Shown piece after piece: positions 1-8,554 of a DNA stretch of 37,734 bases. The DNA is from Thermoplasmatota archaeon (GTDB taxonomy: Archaea; Thermoplasmatota; E2; DHVEG-1): assembly GCA_025457885.1 (NCBI GenBank), contig JALOTN010000040.1, forward strand, positions 1 through 37,734, in the 5' to 3' direction. The position numbers were made by a program, and so were the translations under genes. Within the stretch, counting starts at the first letter, position 1. Every line of letters starts with the position of its first letter. Under the pieces are notes generated by a model that was not told the origin of the DNA, did not search any database, and saw only the letters and a program-made list of their open reading frames with translations.

Positions 1-852
1 GTCATCCCCGCCGCAGGACTTGGGACACGATTCCTCCCCGTCACCAAATCCATGCCAAAAGAAATGCTCCCCATCATCGACACACCCGCTATCCACTACG
101 TCGTCAAAGAAGCAGTCGAAACAGGCATTGACGACATCATCATTATCACCGGCAGAGGGAAACGAGCAGTCGAGGATTACTTCGACGAATCCCCTGAGAT
201 GGAGATGTATCTAGCAAAACACAACAAAACCGATCTCCTCCACACCATCCATGAGATTTCCTCCATGGCCAATGTCCATTACATCCGGCAGAAAGAACCA
301 AAAGGACTCCCCGACGCCATCCTTGCCGCGGAAAAACACATCGGAGATGAACCCTTTGCAGTCCTCCTTGGCGATGACATCATCATCTCCGAGACTCCCT
401 GCACACAACAACTCGTTGATGTGTATAAAAAATATCATTCCTCCGTCCTTGCGGTCCAGGACGTCCCCAAAGAAAAAATCAGCAGATACGGCTCTGTCAA
501 AGCAACACTCCTCCCTTCTACACCGGAACTCTACCACGTGGAGCATATCGTTGAAAAACCAAAAATCCAAGACGCGCCCTCCACACTTGCATCTATCGGA
601 CGATACGTGTTCACCCCTGAGATATTCGATGCGATGAAAAACACAAAACCAGGGGTTAATAACGAGCTGCAGATCGCAGACTCCATCAACATCCTCTGCC
701 AGACCCAACAGGTCTACGCCTGTGCCTTCAAAGGCAGACGCTACGATATCGGAGACAAGCTTGGCTACGTCCAGGCGATCATCGATTTCGCCTTGAAAAA
801 CGAGGAACTCAAAACAGGGATATCAGAGTATATAAAACATCCGCCATTGTAA
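1..852 (+). CDS. galU: UTP-glucose-1-phosphate uridylyltransferase (5' end cut by window edge)
   Basis: This enzyme makes UDP-glucose from glucose-1-phosphate and UTP, a cytoplasmic precursor for surface glycans. The frame is open from base 1: the first residues read VIPAAGLGTRFLPVTKS, the nucleotide-binding signature that starts a few residues from the N-terminus in GalU proteins, so only a handful of codons are lost. The ATG at 52 is an internal methionine (the M of SMPKEMLP), not the start. The 283 visible residues match the usual family length of about 290. The lysine of VEKP (near residue 190) and the GDD motif (near 123) are present. The mRNA is unusually C-rich. It ends 10 bp before a convergent gene. 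Related dTTP- or GTP-using transferases are a lesser possibility. Confidence 0.9.
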   Translation, partial: VIPAAGLGTRFLPVTKSMPKEMLPIIDTPAIHYVVKEAVETGIDDIIIITGRGKRAVEDYFDESPEMEMYLAKHNKTDLLHTIHEISSMANVHYIRQKEPKGLPDAILAAEKHIGDEPFAVLLGDDIIISETPCTQQLVDVYKKYHSSVLAVQDVPKEKISRYGSVKATLLPSTPELYHVEHIVEKPKIQDAPSTLASIGRYVFTPEIFDAMKNTKPGVNNELQIADSINILCQTQQVYACAFKGRRYDIGDKLGYVQAIIDFALKNEELKTGISEYIKHPPL

Positions 853-862
853 AAAAAACGAT

Positions 863-1966
863 TTATTGTTGCATGAACTTTTTGATATGATTCACCACAT
901 ACTGCAGTTGCTTTTCGGTCAGCTCAGGATACAATGGTATTGAGAGAATCTCCGAACAAAGCTTCTCAGAAACAGGGAACTGTCCCTTCCGAAAACCATA
1001 GGATGCATACGCTGGCTGCAGATGCAACGGTATCGGGTAGTGAATCCCACAGGAGATCCCCTGCTCCTTCAAATACGCCATCAACGCATCACGCTGCGGC
1101 ACCCGGACCACATACATATAATACACATGTTTTGCACCCTTCGCCTCCAGGATCCTCCCCACCCCTGAGGGAAGATTCTTATCGTAGAACCGTGCATGCT
1201 CCCGACGCTGCTCCGTCCATGTCGCAAGATACGGCAGTTTCACAGAAAGGATTGCCGCCTGCAGCGCATCCAACCGATAATTATACCCCTCGATCTGATG
1301 CTCATATTTCGTCACCCGCCCATGGTTCACCAATAAACGGAGCTTCTCCGCTAACTCATCATAATTAGTGACCACCGCCCCACCATCACCATAACAACCA
1401 AGGTTCTTAGCAGGAAAGAAACTAAAACAAGCAATGTCCCCATAAGACCCGGGCTGATGACCATTCCACTCCGCGGCATGCGCCTGCGCAGCATCCTCAA
1501 TGACGAACAAATCATGCGCTACCGCAATCTCCCTGATCCGCTGCATATCAGGCATCTGCCCATACAAATCCACCACGATGAGTGCCTTCGTCTTCCGAGT
1601 AATCGCTTTTTCTAACAAATCCAGATCAAGCAACGCCGTCTGAGGCGACACATCAACAAATTTAATCTTCCCCCCGACATAGGAGATACATTCCGTCGTC
1701 GCAATAAACGTGTTTGGGACCGTTAGAACCTCATCACCTTTCTTGATCCCCGCCGCGAGAAGCGCCAGATGCAACGCCGCCGTCCCATTCGCACACCCGA
1801 TCGCATGTTTCACCTGACAGAACCTGGCGAACTCCTCCTCGAATTTCTTCACATACGGCCCCATGATAAACGAGCCACTCTCCAGCACCTCAAGCACCGC
1901 ATGGTCCATCTCCTTTTTCATCGAATGATAGTTCGCCTTCAAATCCACCAACGGGATATTCATCAT
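863..1966 (-). CDS. DegT/DnrJ/EryC1 PLP sugar aminotransferase (WbpE-like)
   Basis: A PLP-dependent aminotransferase acting on nucleotide-linked 3-keto sugars; 367 residues, normal for the family. The expected PLP lysine lies in FFPAKNLG (near residue 185), with the family signatures GTAALHLAL near 60 and EDAAQAH near 157. It is the last gene of a three-gene minus-strand set with a Gfo/Idh oxidoreductase and a hexapeptide acyltransferase, the same trio that makes 2,3-diacetamido-uronic acids (WbpB-WbpE-WbpD). By that context its substrate would be UDP-2-acetamido-3-keto-glucuronate with glutamate as donor. The ATG at 1966 is preferred over a TTG one codon upstream because GGAGG sits 5 nt ahead of it, across the stop of the upstream gene. 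The fold is certain; the exact sugar is inferred. Confidence 0.88.
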   Translation of the reverse strand: MMNIPLVDLKANYHSMKKEMDHAVLEVLESGSFIMGPYVKKFEEEFARFCQVKHAIGCANGTAALHLALLAAGIKKGDEVLTVPNTFIATTECISYVGGKIKFVDVSPQTALLDLDLLEKAITRKTKALIVVDLYGQMPDMQRIREIAVAHDLFVIEDAAQAHAAEWNGHQPGSYGDIACFSFFPAKNLGCYGDGGAVVTNYDELAEKLRLLVNHGRVTKYEHQIEGYNYRLDALQAAILSVKLPYLATWTEQRREHARFYDKNLPSGVGRILEAKGAKHVYYMYVVRVPQRDALMAYLKEQGISCGIHYPIPLHLQPAYASYGFRKGQFPVSEKLCSEILSIPLYPELTEKQLQYVVNHIKKFMQQ

Positions 1967-1975
1967 CAATTCCTC

Positions 1976-2443
1976 CTACAACGACCGCAGTCTCCTAGCG
2001 GGATTGCCTGCGTACACACCGGGTTCCTTGATATCCTTGGTCACCACCGAGCCAGCACCAATCACCACATGATCAGTGATCATCACCGGCAGGATCGTCG
2101 CATTCGTCCCAATCGAGACATAACTACCCACTTTCGTCGGCCGCCACAATGACCGATCCCCGCTCGCAGGCTTCCCTAAAGAAAACAGATCATTCACAAA
2201 CTTCACCCCATGAGAGATGAAACAGAAATCACCAATCGACACCAGCTCACAGATGAACGCATGCGACTGAACCCGACAGTTCTTCCCGATCTTCACATTC
2301 CGCTGAATCTCCACAAACGGTCCGATGAAACACTCATCACCAATCTCACATTCATACAGGTTCACCGGCTCAACAACCGTGACATTCTCCCCAAACGTCA
2401 CATCCCGTATCTGCACCTTCTTAATCGTTGGCTTCTTTCTCAT
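1976..2443 (-). CDS. Left-handed beta-helix N-acyltransferase (WbpD-like)
   Basis: A 155-residue protein made almost wholly of hexapeptide repeats (for example IGDECF, IGPFVE, IGKNCR, IGDFCF), the fold of acetyl-CoA-dependent sugar acyltransferases. The C-terminal VVIGAGSVVTKDI...GNPAR signature is typical of WbpD/WlbB enzymes that N-acetylate the 3-amino group of UDP-2-acetamido-3-amino-uronic acid. It lies between the matching oxidoreductase and aminotransferase with gaps of 19 and 9 bp, so the three are very probably one transcript. A GAGGTG ribosome site precedes the ATG. The acyl group (acetyl or another) cannot be read from sequence. Confidence 0.85.
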   Translation of the reverse strand: MRKKPTIKKVQIRDVTFGENVTVVEPVNLYECEIGDECFIGPFVEIQRNVKIGKNCRVQSHAFICELVSIGDFCFISHGVKFVNDLFSLGKPASGDRSLWRPTKVGSYVSIGTNATILPVMITDHVVIGAGSVVTKDIKEPGVYAGNPARRLRSL

Positions 2444-2462
2444 ACATACACCTCAAATAACA

Positions 2463-3476
2463 CTATTTTTTCAAGGCAACCTTGTAGATCTTCTCGATGA
2501 TCTGCACGGTCTTCAACCCATCGAGCAGATCGGTCGCGATACTCCCCCCATGCATCAACACATCAATCACATTCTCATAGACCTTATCATGATTCGACAT
2601 CGACCCCGTGTTCTTCCCATACATATTCGGGGGATTCCCCGGTGGAAGACCCGGGATCTCATAGCCTGCGATCGACTGATACTCCAAATGGTTCAGATAC
2701 TGACCACCGATCTTCACGGTCCCCTTCTCCCCAAACAAGGTGACTGACCCTTCCATGTTTTTCCCATATGAATTAATCGTAAAATGAATCGTCCCCAGGG
2801 CACCACTGATGAATCGAAGCACCACCACACCCGTATCCTCAAACTCCACCACCCCCTTATGAAGATAATTCTCGGTATACGCCCGGACGTCCTCCACATC
2901 CCCCACAAACCAATACAACAAATCAATGAAATGGCTATACTGGGTAAACAACGTCCCCCCATCCAACATACGTGTCCCCCGCCAGTCAGACCCCTGATAA
3001 TACTCAGGGTTCCGATTCCAGAAACAATTCACCTGCACGCTGAGGATCTTCCCAAGTTTTCCCTCATCGATGATCTTCTTCACCGCCTTCACCGGTGGAT
3101 TGAACCGATTCTGCTTGACAATAAACAATCGTCGGTTCGTCTCCTCAGCGGTATGAATCATCTGCTCACAATCATGCACCGTGATCGCCATCGGTTTTTC
3201 ACACAATACGTTACAACCAGCCTTCAACGCTTTGATGCTATGCTCCGCATGCAGACCATTCGGGGTACAAACCGCCACTAAATCAAGGTCTTTTTCCTTT
3301 GAAAGCAACTCATCAATTGAAAAATACGCTGAACATCCGAACTGCTCAGCAATCTGACTTGCTCGTTCCTGTTTAATATCACAGACCGCTACTAACGACC
3401 CAAGGGTGCTTGCATGCTTCGCATGCTGAGAACCAATATGACCGACACCGACAATCGCGATACGTAATCTCTTCAT
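2463..3476 (-). CDS. Gfo/Idh/MocA-family UDP-sugar 3-dehydrogenase (WbpB/WlbA-like)
   Basis: An NAD(H)-dependent oxidoreductase of 337 residues. The Rossmann motif GVGHIGSQH is at residues 10-18 and the family CEKP motif is near 95. The stretch KQNRFNPPV followed by W-R-G-T and a GG near 170 resembles WbpB/WlbA, which oxidise C3 of UDP-GlcNAc-uronic acid. It is the first gene of the trio reading down to the aminotransferase at 863-1966, and a TATA-like CTTAAATAG lies about 65 bp ahead of its ATG. It likely supplies the 3-keto sugar that the aminotransferase uses. Other Gfo/Idh sugar oxidoreductases cannot be excluded. Confidence 0.85.
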   Translation of the reverse strand: MKRLRIAIVGVGHIGSQHAKHASTLGSLVAVCDIKQERASQIAEQFGCSAYFSIDELLSKEKDLDLVAVCTPNGLHAEHSIKALKAGCNVLCEKPMAITVHDCEQMIHTAEETNRRLFIVKQNRFNPPVKAVKKIIDEGKLGKILSVQVNCFWNRNPEYYQGSDWRGTRMLDGGTLFTQYSHFIDLLYWFVGDVEDVRAYTENYLHKGVVEFEDTGVVVLRFISGALGTIHFTINSYGKNMEGSVTLFGEKGTVKIGGQYLNHLEYQSIAGYEIPGLPPGNPPNMYGKNTGSMSNHDKVYENVIDVLMHGGSIATDLLDGLKTVQIIEKIYKVALKK

Positions 3477-3536
3477 GTCCGTCTCACTACTCCCACCGGA
3501 AGAAAACGTGGGGCTACTACCGATATTTCCTCTCCC

Positions 3537-3545
3537 CTATTTAAG
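3537..3545 (-). promoter_or_regulatory. Candidate TATA box for the WbpB/D/E-like operon
   Basis: On the minus strand the 88-bp gap upstream of the oxidoreductase contains CTTAAATAG, an A/T box of archaeal type. A start about 25 bp downstream would give a leader of roughly 40 nt. Sequence pattern only. Confidence 0.35.
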
Positions 3546-3564
3546 AATAACAGACATCATTGCC

Positions 3565-4566
3565 TTACAACTTACCGTAGACAATCCCTCGGAGGAAACC
3601 CGCGCCATACCCGACATGGATCAATACATAAAACAACACGCTGCTCACCACGACACTTGGCTTCCTCGTCACCAGCAGAGTACTTACCAGGGACATCAAC
3701 AGATAGGCGACTACCAAACACGGGATGACCCATAACGGCAACACCCCCAGCAACGTCAACAGAACAATCAAGACACTCACCAGGATAAACCCTGGTCCCA
3801 GCAGATGGAAAAACTTCAAGGTATCCGGATGCTTCTTCACCATGTTCGCCCGCGCGATCCCATATCGATACATCTGACGCCACAACGACCGCACCGAATC
3901 CCGTTTGAAATGATACACCCTCGTCTTCGGCGTATACAGGATTTTATACCCTGCTTTTCGAAGACGGATATCCAACTCATAATCCTGCCCACACCAGAAC
4001 ACCGGGTCAAACCCCCCGACCTTCTCCACCGCCTCCCTCCGATAACAGGAGAACGACAAATGATCCGTGTACCGTTCCTCAGGAAACACCGCGTTCTGGG
4101 AAAAGAAATTCCTCCCACCCATGAAACTTAAAAACGCAACACCAGACACCTCCCCAACAAAATTCTGTTTTCCCGGGGAGAGATTCGAACAACCCACCGC
4201 GACCACATCCGCAGGCAGGTTCTGCAACCGAACCGCAAGCTCAACAAGCAGATTCTTCTCCGCAATCACATGACCCGAATAATTCATGATCATCTCACCA
4301 GAGGCATGAGCGATGCAGATGTTCCGTCCAATCGACGTGTTCCCCGTCGGATTATCCAACAGAACAATATTCTTCTTATTCTTGGCATATTCCTCAAGCA
4401 AAGCATTGGTGGAATCCTTCGAAGGTCCTCGAGCGATCACCACCTCAATCTTCTCCCCTGGATATTCCAATGAAAACAACGAATCCAAACACTTCTGAAT
4501 CGTTTTCTCCTCATTTAACACAGGCATGATAAAGGAAACCATTGGAACATCATTTGTCTCTGGCAT
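3565..4566 (-). CDS. GT2-family glycosyltransferase with C-terminal membrane segments
   Basis: About 333 residues. The N-terminal half is a GT-A glycosyltransferase fold beginning SFIMPVLNEEKTI, as in ExoA-like enzymes, with a later GGFDPVFWCGQDYELD motif containing the acceptor-activating acidic residues. Two to three hydrophobic segments in the last 90 residues should anchor it to the membrane. Two positions normally occupied by donor-binding Asp differ: the usual VDG of strand 2 reads ARG, and the DXD region reads YSGH. It shares strand with the operon downstream. The ATG at 4566 was chosen over a GTG at 4575; a further ATG at 4542 is possible. It probably adds one sugar of the glycan, donor unknown. 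Confidence 0.82.
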   Translation of the reverse strand: MPETNDVPMVSFIMPVLNEEKTIQKCLDSLFSLEYPGEKIEVVIARGPSKDSTNALLEEYAKNKKNIVLLDNPTGNTSIGRNICIAHASGEMIMNYSGHVIAEKNLLVELAVRLQNLPADVVAVGCSNLSPGKQNFVGEVSGVAFLSFMGGRNFFSQNAVFPEERYTDHLSFSCYRREAVEKVGGFDPVFWCGQDYELDIRLRKAGYKILYTPKTRVYHFKRDSVRSLWRQMYRYGIARANMVKKHPDTLKFFHLLGPGFILVSVLIVLLTLLGVLPLWVIPCLVVAYLLMSLVSTLLVTRKPSVVVSSVLFYVLIHVGYGAGFLRGIVYGKL

Positions 4567-4638
4567 GACCGCCACGATATAAGCATATGTTTATTTAACA
4601 TTACTCGAATCAAAAAAAATATTTTTTCCAGCTACTAG

Positions 4639-4662
4639 ATTTTTATAACGTCTTCTTATAAC
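4639..4662 (+). promoter_or_regulatory. Candidate promoter of the long plus-strand glycan operon
   Basis: The 154-bp divergent gap holds two A/T boxes, TTTTTATAAC (4640-4649) and TTCTTATAAC (4653-4662), at a suitable distance for transcription starting near 4670-4690, upstream of the GT4 gene at 4721. On the other strand, TTAAATAA near 4590 could serve the GT2 gene, almost without a leader. Pattern only. Confidence 0.35.
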
Positions 4663-4720
4663 GCCACATTATAAAAGACAAAGACGATTCTCCATTCAAA
4701 AAAAAAAACAAAGGAATCCT

Positions 4721-5842
4721 ATGAAAATTCTTATGCTCCTATCCAATCCATTTATCGTCGATCCCCGAGTGTATAAGGAAGCGATGTCCCTTTCTAAAGC
4801 AGGGCATGAGGTTACCGTGATTTTTTGGGATAGACATGCGCAGTACCCAACAAAAGACATGGTAAAAGAAGTCCAAACCCTTGGGATACGAAACACAAGG
4901 ATGATGAGATTCCTCCCGCATGATCTCCTACGGAACCCGCTTTGGTGGTTTAAAGCGTTCACAAAAGCCATAGAACTTCACAAAACAGGATTCAGATTTG
5001 ATGTCATCCATTGTCATGATTTAGACACACTAGTAACAGGTGTGTTGTTAAAAAAACGTTTGAAAATCAGACTCATCTATGATGCACATGAAATTTTCGG
5101 TAATATGATCGCAAGAACGATGCCCCAACTGGTTGTACGAGTCGCGTTTCAAATGGAAAAACTATTATTAAAAAATGTCGACCACATCATCACCGTCGTC
5201 GAACCATTACAAGAATATTTCAGATCAATAAGTAACAAACCACTCACTATCATCATGAACTGTAAAGAATTAGTCACTAACGAGTACATCCCTCCCCGCA
5301 CCAAGGAATTCACCCTCCTCTATATCGGAGTGCTGCATACCTCTCGTATGTTTCCCGACCTCGTAGATATCATCGGGAAAATAAAGGATATAAAGTTTAT
5401 CATCGCAGGAAAAAATGAAAATTTATTCGAAGAAGTCAAACAAAGAAGCAAAAAATATCAAAACATCCAATTTCTTGGCACTATCCCCTTCACTGATGTA
5501 ATTCCAAAAACTCTTGCCTGTAACGTTGTTATCTGTATGATCTCCCCTAAGGATCCGAATAATAGTATTGGACTTGCGAACAAACAATTTGAAGCCATGG
5601 TCTGTGGAAGACCCATTATCTGCACAAAAAACACCTATGCAGGGGAACTCGTCGAAAAACTCTCCTGCGGCCTTCTTGTCGATTATACTGATGATTCCAT
5701 TACAAAAGCCATCATCACTCTTAAAGACAATCCCGCGCTCTGTGAACAATTAGGAAAAAATGCTTTCGATGCCGCACAAGGGCAATATAACTGGGAACAC
5801 GAAGAAGAAAAACTCATCAAAATCTACGATACCATTTATTAG
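4721..5842 (+). CDS. GT4-family glycosyltransferase
   Basis: A 373-residue GT-B fold enzyme. The N-terminal acceptor domain starts MKILMLLSNPFIVDPRVYK, with CHDLDTL near residue 105. The C-terminal donor domain carries the GT4 E-x7-E-type region around KQFEAMVCGRPII near residue 290. It begins the long plus-strand run of sugar genes and probably transfers one sugar from a nucleotide donor to the lipid-linked chain on the cytoplasmic face. Donor and linkage are unknown. A short AAGGA lies ahead of the ATG. Confidence 0.87.
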   Translation: MKILMLLSNPFIVDPRVYKEAMSLSKAGHEVTVIFWDRHAQYPTKDMVKEVQTLGIRNTRMMRFLPHDLLRNPLWWFKAFTKAIELHKTGFRFDVIHCHDLDTLVTGVLLKKRLKIRLIYDAHEIFGNMIARTMPQLVVRVAFQMEKLLLKNVDHIITVVEPLQEYFRSISNKPLTIIMNCKELVTNEYIPPRTKEFTLLYIGVLHTSRMFPDLVDIIGKIKDIKFIIAGKNENLFEEVKQRSKKYQNIQFLGTIPFTDVIPKTLACNVVICMISPKDPNNSIGLANKQFEAMVCGRPIICTKNTYAGELVEKLSCGLLVDYTDDSITKAIITLKDNPALCEQLGKNAFDAAQGQYNWEHEEEKLIKIYDTIY

Positions 5843-5885
5843 GGGAACAAAAACAATAAGTAGTGGTTTTCTATTCCATGCCCGT

Positions 5886-6869
5886 ATGCTACAAATAGGG
5901 GTTATTGGACTTGGGTCAATGGGGAAAAACCATGCACGGGTCTGTTCAGAAATAAATACCATACGACTCGCTGGAATCTCTGATATTGATATCACCACCG
6001 TTAATGCTCTCTCAGATCGTTTTCATACAAAATCATACCAGAATCACAAGGAAATGTTACAGGAGATAGATGCAGCAATAATAGCAACACCAACAAACAC
6101 TCACTATAAGATAGCAATGGACTTACTCGACCAAGGAAAACATGTGTTAGTGGAAAAACCAATCTGTGAAACCGTCCAAAAAGCTGACGAGATGGTAAAA
6201 AAAGCAAAAAAAGAAGACCTGATTCTTGCGGTGGGACATATCGAAAGATACAATCCTGTCGTCCGATTCATAAAAGAAAGTCTTGATTCAAAAAAACTCG
6301 GTGAGTTGATTTCTCTTGCCTCAAAACGAGTGAGTAGCTTCCCTGGAAGAATTAAAGATGTCGGAGTTGTTTTTGATTTCGGAATACATGATATCGACGT
6401 GATGCGATACATTGCTGGTGAAGTAACCTCCGTCTATGCACGAGCTGGTAGCTTCAACAAAAACATTACCCATGAAGATCATGCGAACCTTATCGTCAAT
6501 TTTGAATCAGGGGTGTCTGGAACCATTGAAGTGAATTGGCTTACACCCGTGAAAATCCGCAAACTCTTCTTAACCTGCTCCGAATCCTTTGTCGAAGCAG
6601 ATTATATTGATCAATCGATAACCATGTCCTCATCCTCATTCCGAAACATCGATGAAATGAACCTCTATAATGTACCAATTCAATACAACATCAATAATAT
6701 CTCCTTAGAAAAAAAAGAGCCTCTGCGCAATGAGATAATGGATTTTATTCAAGCAGTGGAACATAAGACAAAACCACTTGTTACAGGAGAAGATGGACTA
6801 CAAGCATTAAAAATAGCAGAGGCAGCAACAAAATCATACAAAACTGGAAAAGAGGTGAAAATAGAATGA
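5886..6869 (+). CDS. Gfo/Idh-family oxidoreductase, UDP-GlcNAc 3-dehydrogenase-like
   Basis: A 327-residue NAD(P)-dependent oxidoreductase. The Rossmann motif GVIGLGSMGKNH begins at residue 5, the EKP motif is near 93, and VGHIERYNPVV near 118 resembles the UDP-N-acetylglucosamine 3-dehydrogenase type found in methanococci rather than the WbpB type coded at 2463-3476. A longer open frame starts at 5760 inside the GT4 gene, but its first 42 residues have no fold and the glycine motif must sit near the start, so ATG 5886 is chosen. It overlaps the acetyltransferase by 4 bp (ATGA), as expected for coupled translation. It would form the 3-keto sugar used by the aminotransferase at 7441. Confidence 0.85.
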   Translation: MLQIGVIGLGSMGKNHARVCSEINTIRLAGISDIDITTVNALSDRFHTKSYQNHKEMLQEIDAAIIATPTNTHYKIAMDLLDQGKHVLVEKPICETVQKADEMVKKAKKEDLILAVGHIERYNPVVRFIKESLDSKKLGELISLASKRVSSFPGRIKDVGVVFDFGIHDIDVMRYIAGEVTSVYARAGSFNKNITHEDHANLIVNFESGVSGTIEVNWLTPVKIRKLFLTCSESFVEADYIDQSITMSSSSFRNIDEMNLYNVPIQYNINNISLEKKEPLRNEIMDFIQAVEHKTKPLVTGEDGLQALKIAEAATKSYKTGKEVKIE

Positions 6870-7444
6870 TTCACGAGACAGCAATCGTAGAAAAAGACGT
6901 ACAATTAGGAGAAGGAACACGCATCTGGCATTTTGCCCATGTACGAAATGGAGCAAAAATAGGGAAAAATGGTAACATTGGAAAAGATGTTTATATTGAT
7001 ACGAACGTCATCATTGGCGATAACTGTAAAATCCAAAATTTTGCTTCACTCTATCATGGACTCACCATTGGAAATGATGTTTTTATCGGTCCTCATGTCT
7101 GTTTCACCAACGACCTCTATCCACGGGCAGCCATCTGGAGTGATGAACGCTTAACCAAAACTACCGTAAAAGATGGAGCATCCATTGGAGCGAATTCTAC
7201 GATTGTCGCAGGTATTACTATTGGGAGGTACGCAATGGTCGGTGCTGGTTCAGTGGTGACAAAAGATGTCCCTGATAATGCACTGGTATTTGGGAATCCC
7301 GCGCATATCCGAGGTTTTGTCTGTGATTGCGGAATAAAACTACAAAAGAAAAGTAAGAAAAAAGATGTCCAAGTATTTATCTGCCCGGAATGCAGGAAGG
7401 AAATTAGCATTAAGGAAACCATTGTTATGGAGTGTGAAGCATGA
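6866..7444 (+). CDS. Sugar N-acetyltransferase (LbH fold) with C-terminal zinc-ribbon-like tail
   Basis: A 192-residue left-handed beta-helix acyltransferase. Hexapeptide repeats run from residue 2 to about 150, including IWHFAHVR near 22 and the terminal VGAGSVVTKDVPDNALVFGNPA, typical of WbpD/WlbB-type 3-N-acetyltransferases. After the helix there are two cysteine pairs, CDC and CPEC (near 152 and 175), forming a small zinc-ribbon-like tail. It overlaps both neighbours by 4 bp, placing it in a tight oxidoreductase-acetyltransferase-aminotransferase cassette. It probably acetylates the 3-amino group of the UDP-sugar. Confidence 0.87.
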   Translation: MIHETAIVEKDVQLGEGTRIWHFAHVRNGAKIGKNGNIGKDVYIDTNVIIGDNCKIQNFASLYHGLTIGNDVFIGPHVCFTNDLYPRAAIWSDERLTKTTVKDGASIGANSTIVAGITIGRYAMVGAGSVVTKDVPDNALVFGNPAHIRGFVCDCGIKLQKKSKKKDVQVFICPECRKEISIKETIVMECEA

Positions 7445-8514
7445 TACCAATCGCAAAACCATTAATTGGAGATGAAGAGAAAACCGCTGTGATGAATGTT
7501 TTGAATTCGGGGATGCTTGCAAGTGGTCCACGAACGGAAGAATTTGAAAAAAAATTTGCAGAATATGTCGGGACGAAATACGCTATCGCAACGACATCAG
7601 GTACAACCGCGTTACATCTTGGACTTCTTGGTCTTGGAGTGACAAAACATGATGAGGTGATTCTCCCTTCGTTCTCTTTTATCGCCACCGCAAACGCAGT
7701 ATTATTCTGTGATGCAGTTCCTGTTTTTTGTGATGTTGACCCAAGAACATTCAATTTAGCCCCCGAAAAAATAGAGAAATTGATTACAAAGAAAACGAAA
7801 GCGATCATGCCAGTGCATCTCTATGGACAAGCTGCGGACATGAATCCAATACAGGAAATTGCTCAGAAACATAGCGTTCATATCATCGGTGATGCCTGTC
7901 AAGCTCATGGTGCAGTTTATGATGGAAAAATGGTTGGATCATTCGGGGACGTCGAATGTTTTTCATTTTATCCAACAAAGAACATGACCACTGGTGAAGG
8001 AGGGATGGTGACAACGAATAATCAAGAAGTTGCTGAGTTGATAATCTCCCTGAGAAATCATGGTCGTGAAAAGACGAAATGGGGATACGAGCACGGCCGG
8101 TTGGGATATAACTATCGTATGACTGACATTGGAGCGGCAATAGGTCTTGAGCAGTTAAAAAAATTACCAAAGAATATTCAGATGCGACAAAAAAACGCAG
8201 CATATTTCGACGCTCATTTAAAAACAGTGGAAATTCCCTATGTCTTGCCAAAAGCAACACATGCTTACCATCAATATACAATCAAAAGTAAGAATCGTGA
8301 TGCACTCACGGCAAGTCTAAAGAAGAATGAAATTGGTTTCGGAATATATTATCCGCAACCATTGCACACCTATAAACATTTGAAGAAATATGCACATGAT
8401 GATTTAAAGAATTCAGAAACCTTAGGAAATGAGGTAGTGTCTTTACCTGTTCATCCGGCACTTTCGTCTCAAGATATAGATACAATTGTTAAGGTGATAA
8501 ACGCAACAATATAA
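7441..8514 (+). CDS. DegT/DnrJ/EryC1 PLP sugar aminotransferase (cassette 2)
   Basis: A 357-residue PLP aminotransferase. The PLP lysine is expected in FYPTKNMTTGEGG (near residue 180); GTTALHLG near 57 and GDACQAHGA near 150 are family signatures. It follows the acetyltransferase with an ATGA overlap and completes the second 3-keto-sugar amination cassette of the window. With glutamate as donor it would make the 3-amino sugar that the acetyltransferase acetylates. It is clearly diverged from the homologues at 863 and 13374, so the three are likely to have different substrates. Confidence 0.88.
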   Translation: MIPIAKPLIGDEEKTAVMNVLNSGMLASGPRTEEFEKKFAEYVGTKYAIATTSGTTALHLGLLGLGVTKHDEVILPSFSFIATANAVLFCDAVPVFCDVDPRTFNLAPEKIEKLITKKTKAIMPVHLYGQAADMNPIQEIAQKHSVHIIGDACQAHGAVYDGKMVGSFGDVECFSFYPTKNMTTGEGGMVTTNNQEVAELIISLRNHGREKTKWGYEHGRLGYNYRMTDIGAAIGLEQLKKLPKNIQMRQKNAAYFDAHLKTVEIPYVLPKATHAYHQYTIKSKNRDALTASLKKNEIGFGIYYPQPLHTYKHLKKYAHDDLKNSETLGNEVVSLPVHPALSSQDIDTIVKVINATI

Positions 8515-8554
8515 ATTTGAAATCAAACTAAAATAAAAAAGAGTATGATATATT

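Noticed and set aside
211-708. Long antisense frames over galU, the sugar genes and the glmS operon
   Set aside because: They are by-products of biased codon use in the true genes: no recognisable domains, no ribosome sites, and full overlap with well-supported proteins.
52-852. ATG at 52 as the start of the galU-like gene
   Set aside because: The frame is open to base 1 and encodes the conserved glycine-rich nucleotide-binding motif before this ATG, so the gene is cut by the window edge.
5760-5885. N-terminal extension of the oxidoreductase at 5886
   Set aside because: It overlaps the end of the GT4 gene, encodes no family sequence, and would put the Rossmann motif about 45 residues in rather than at the start.
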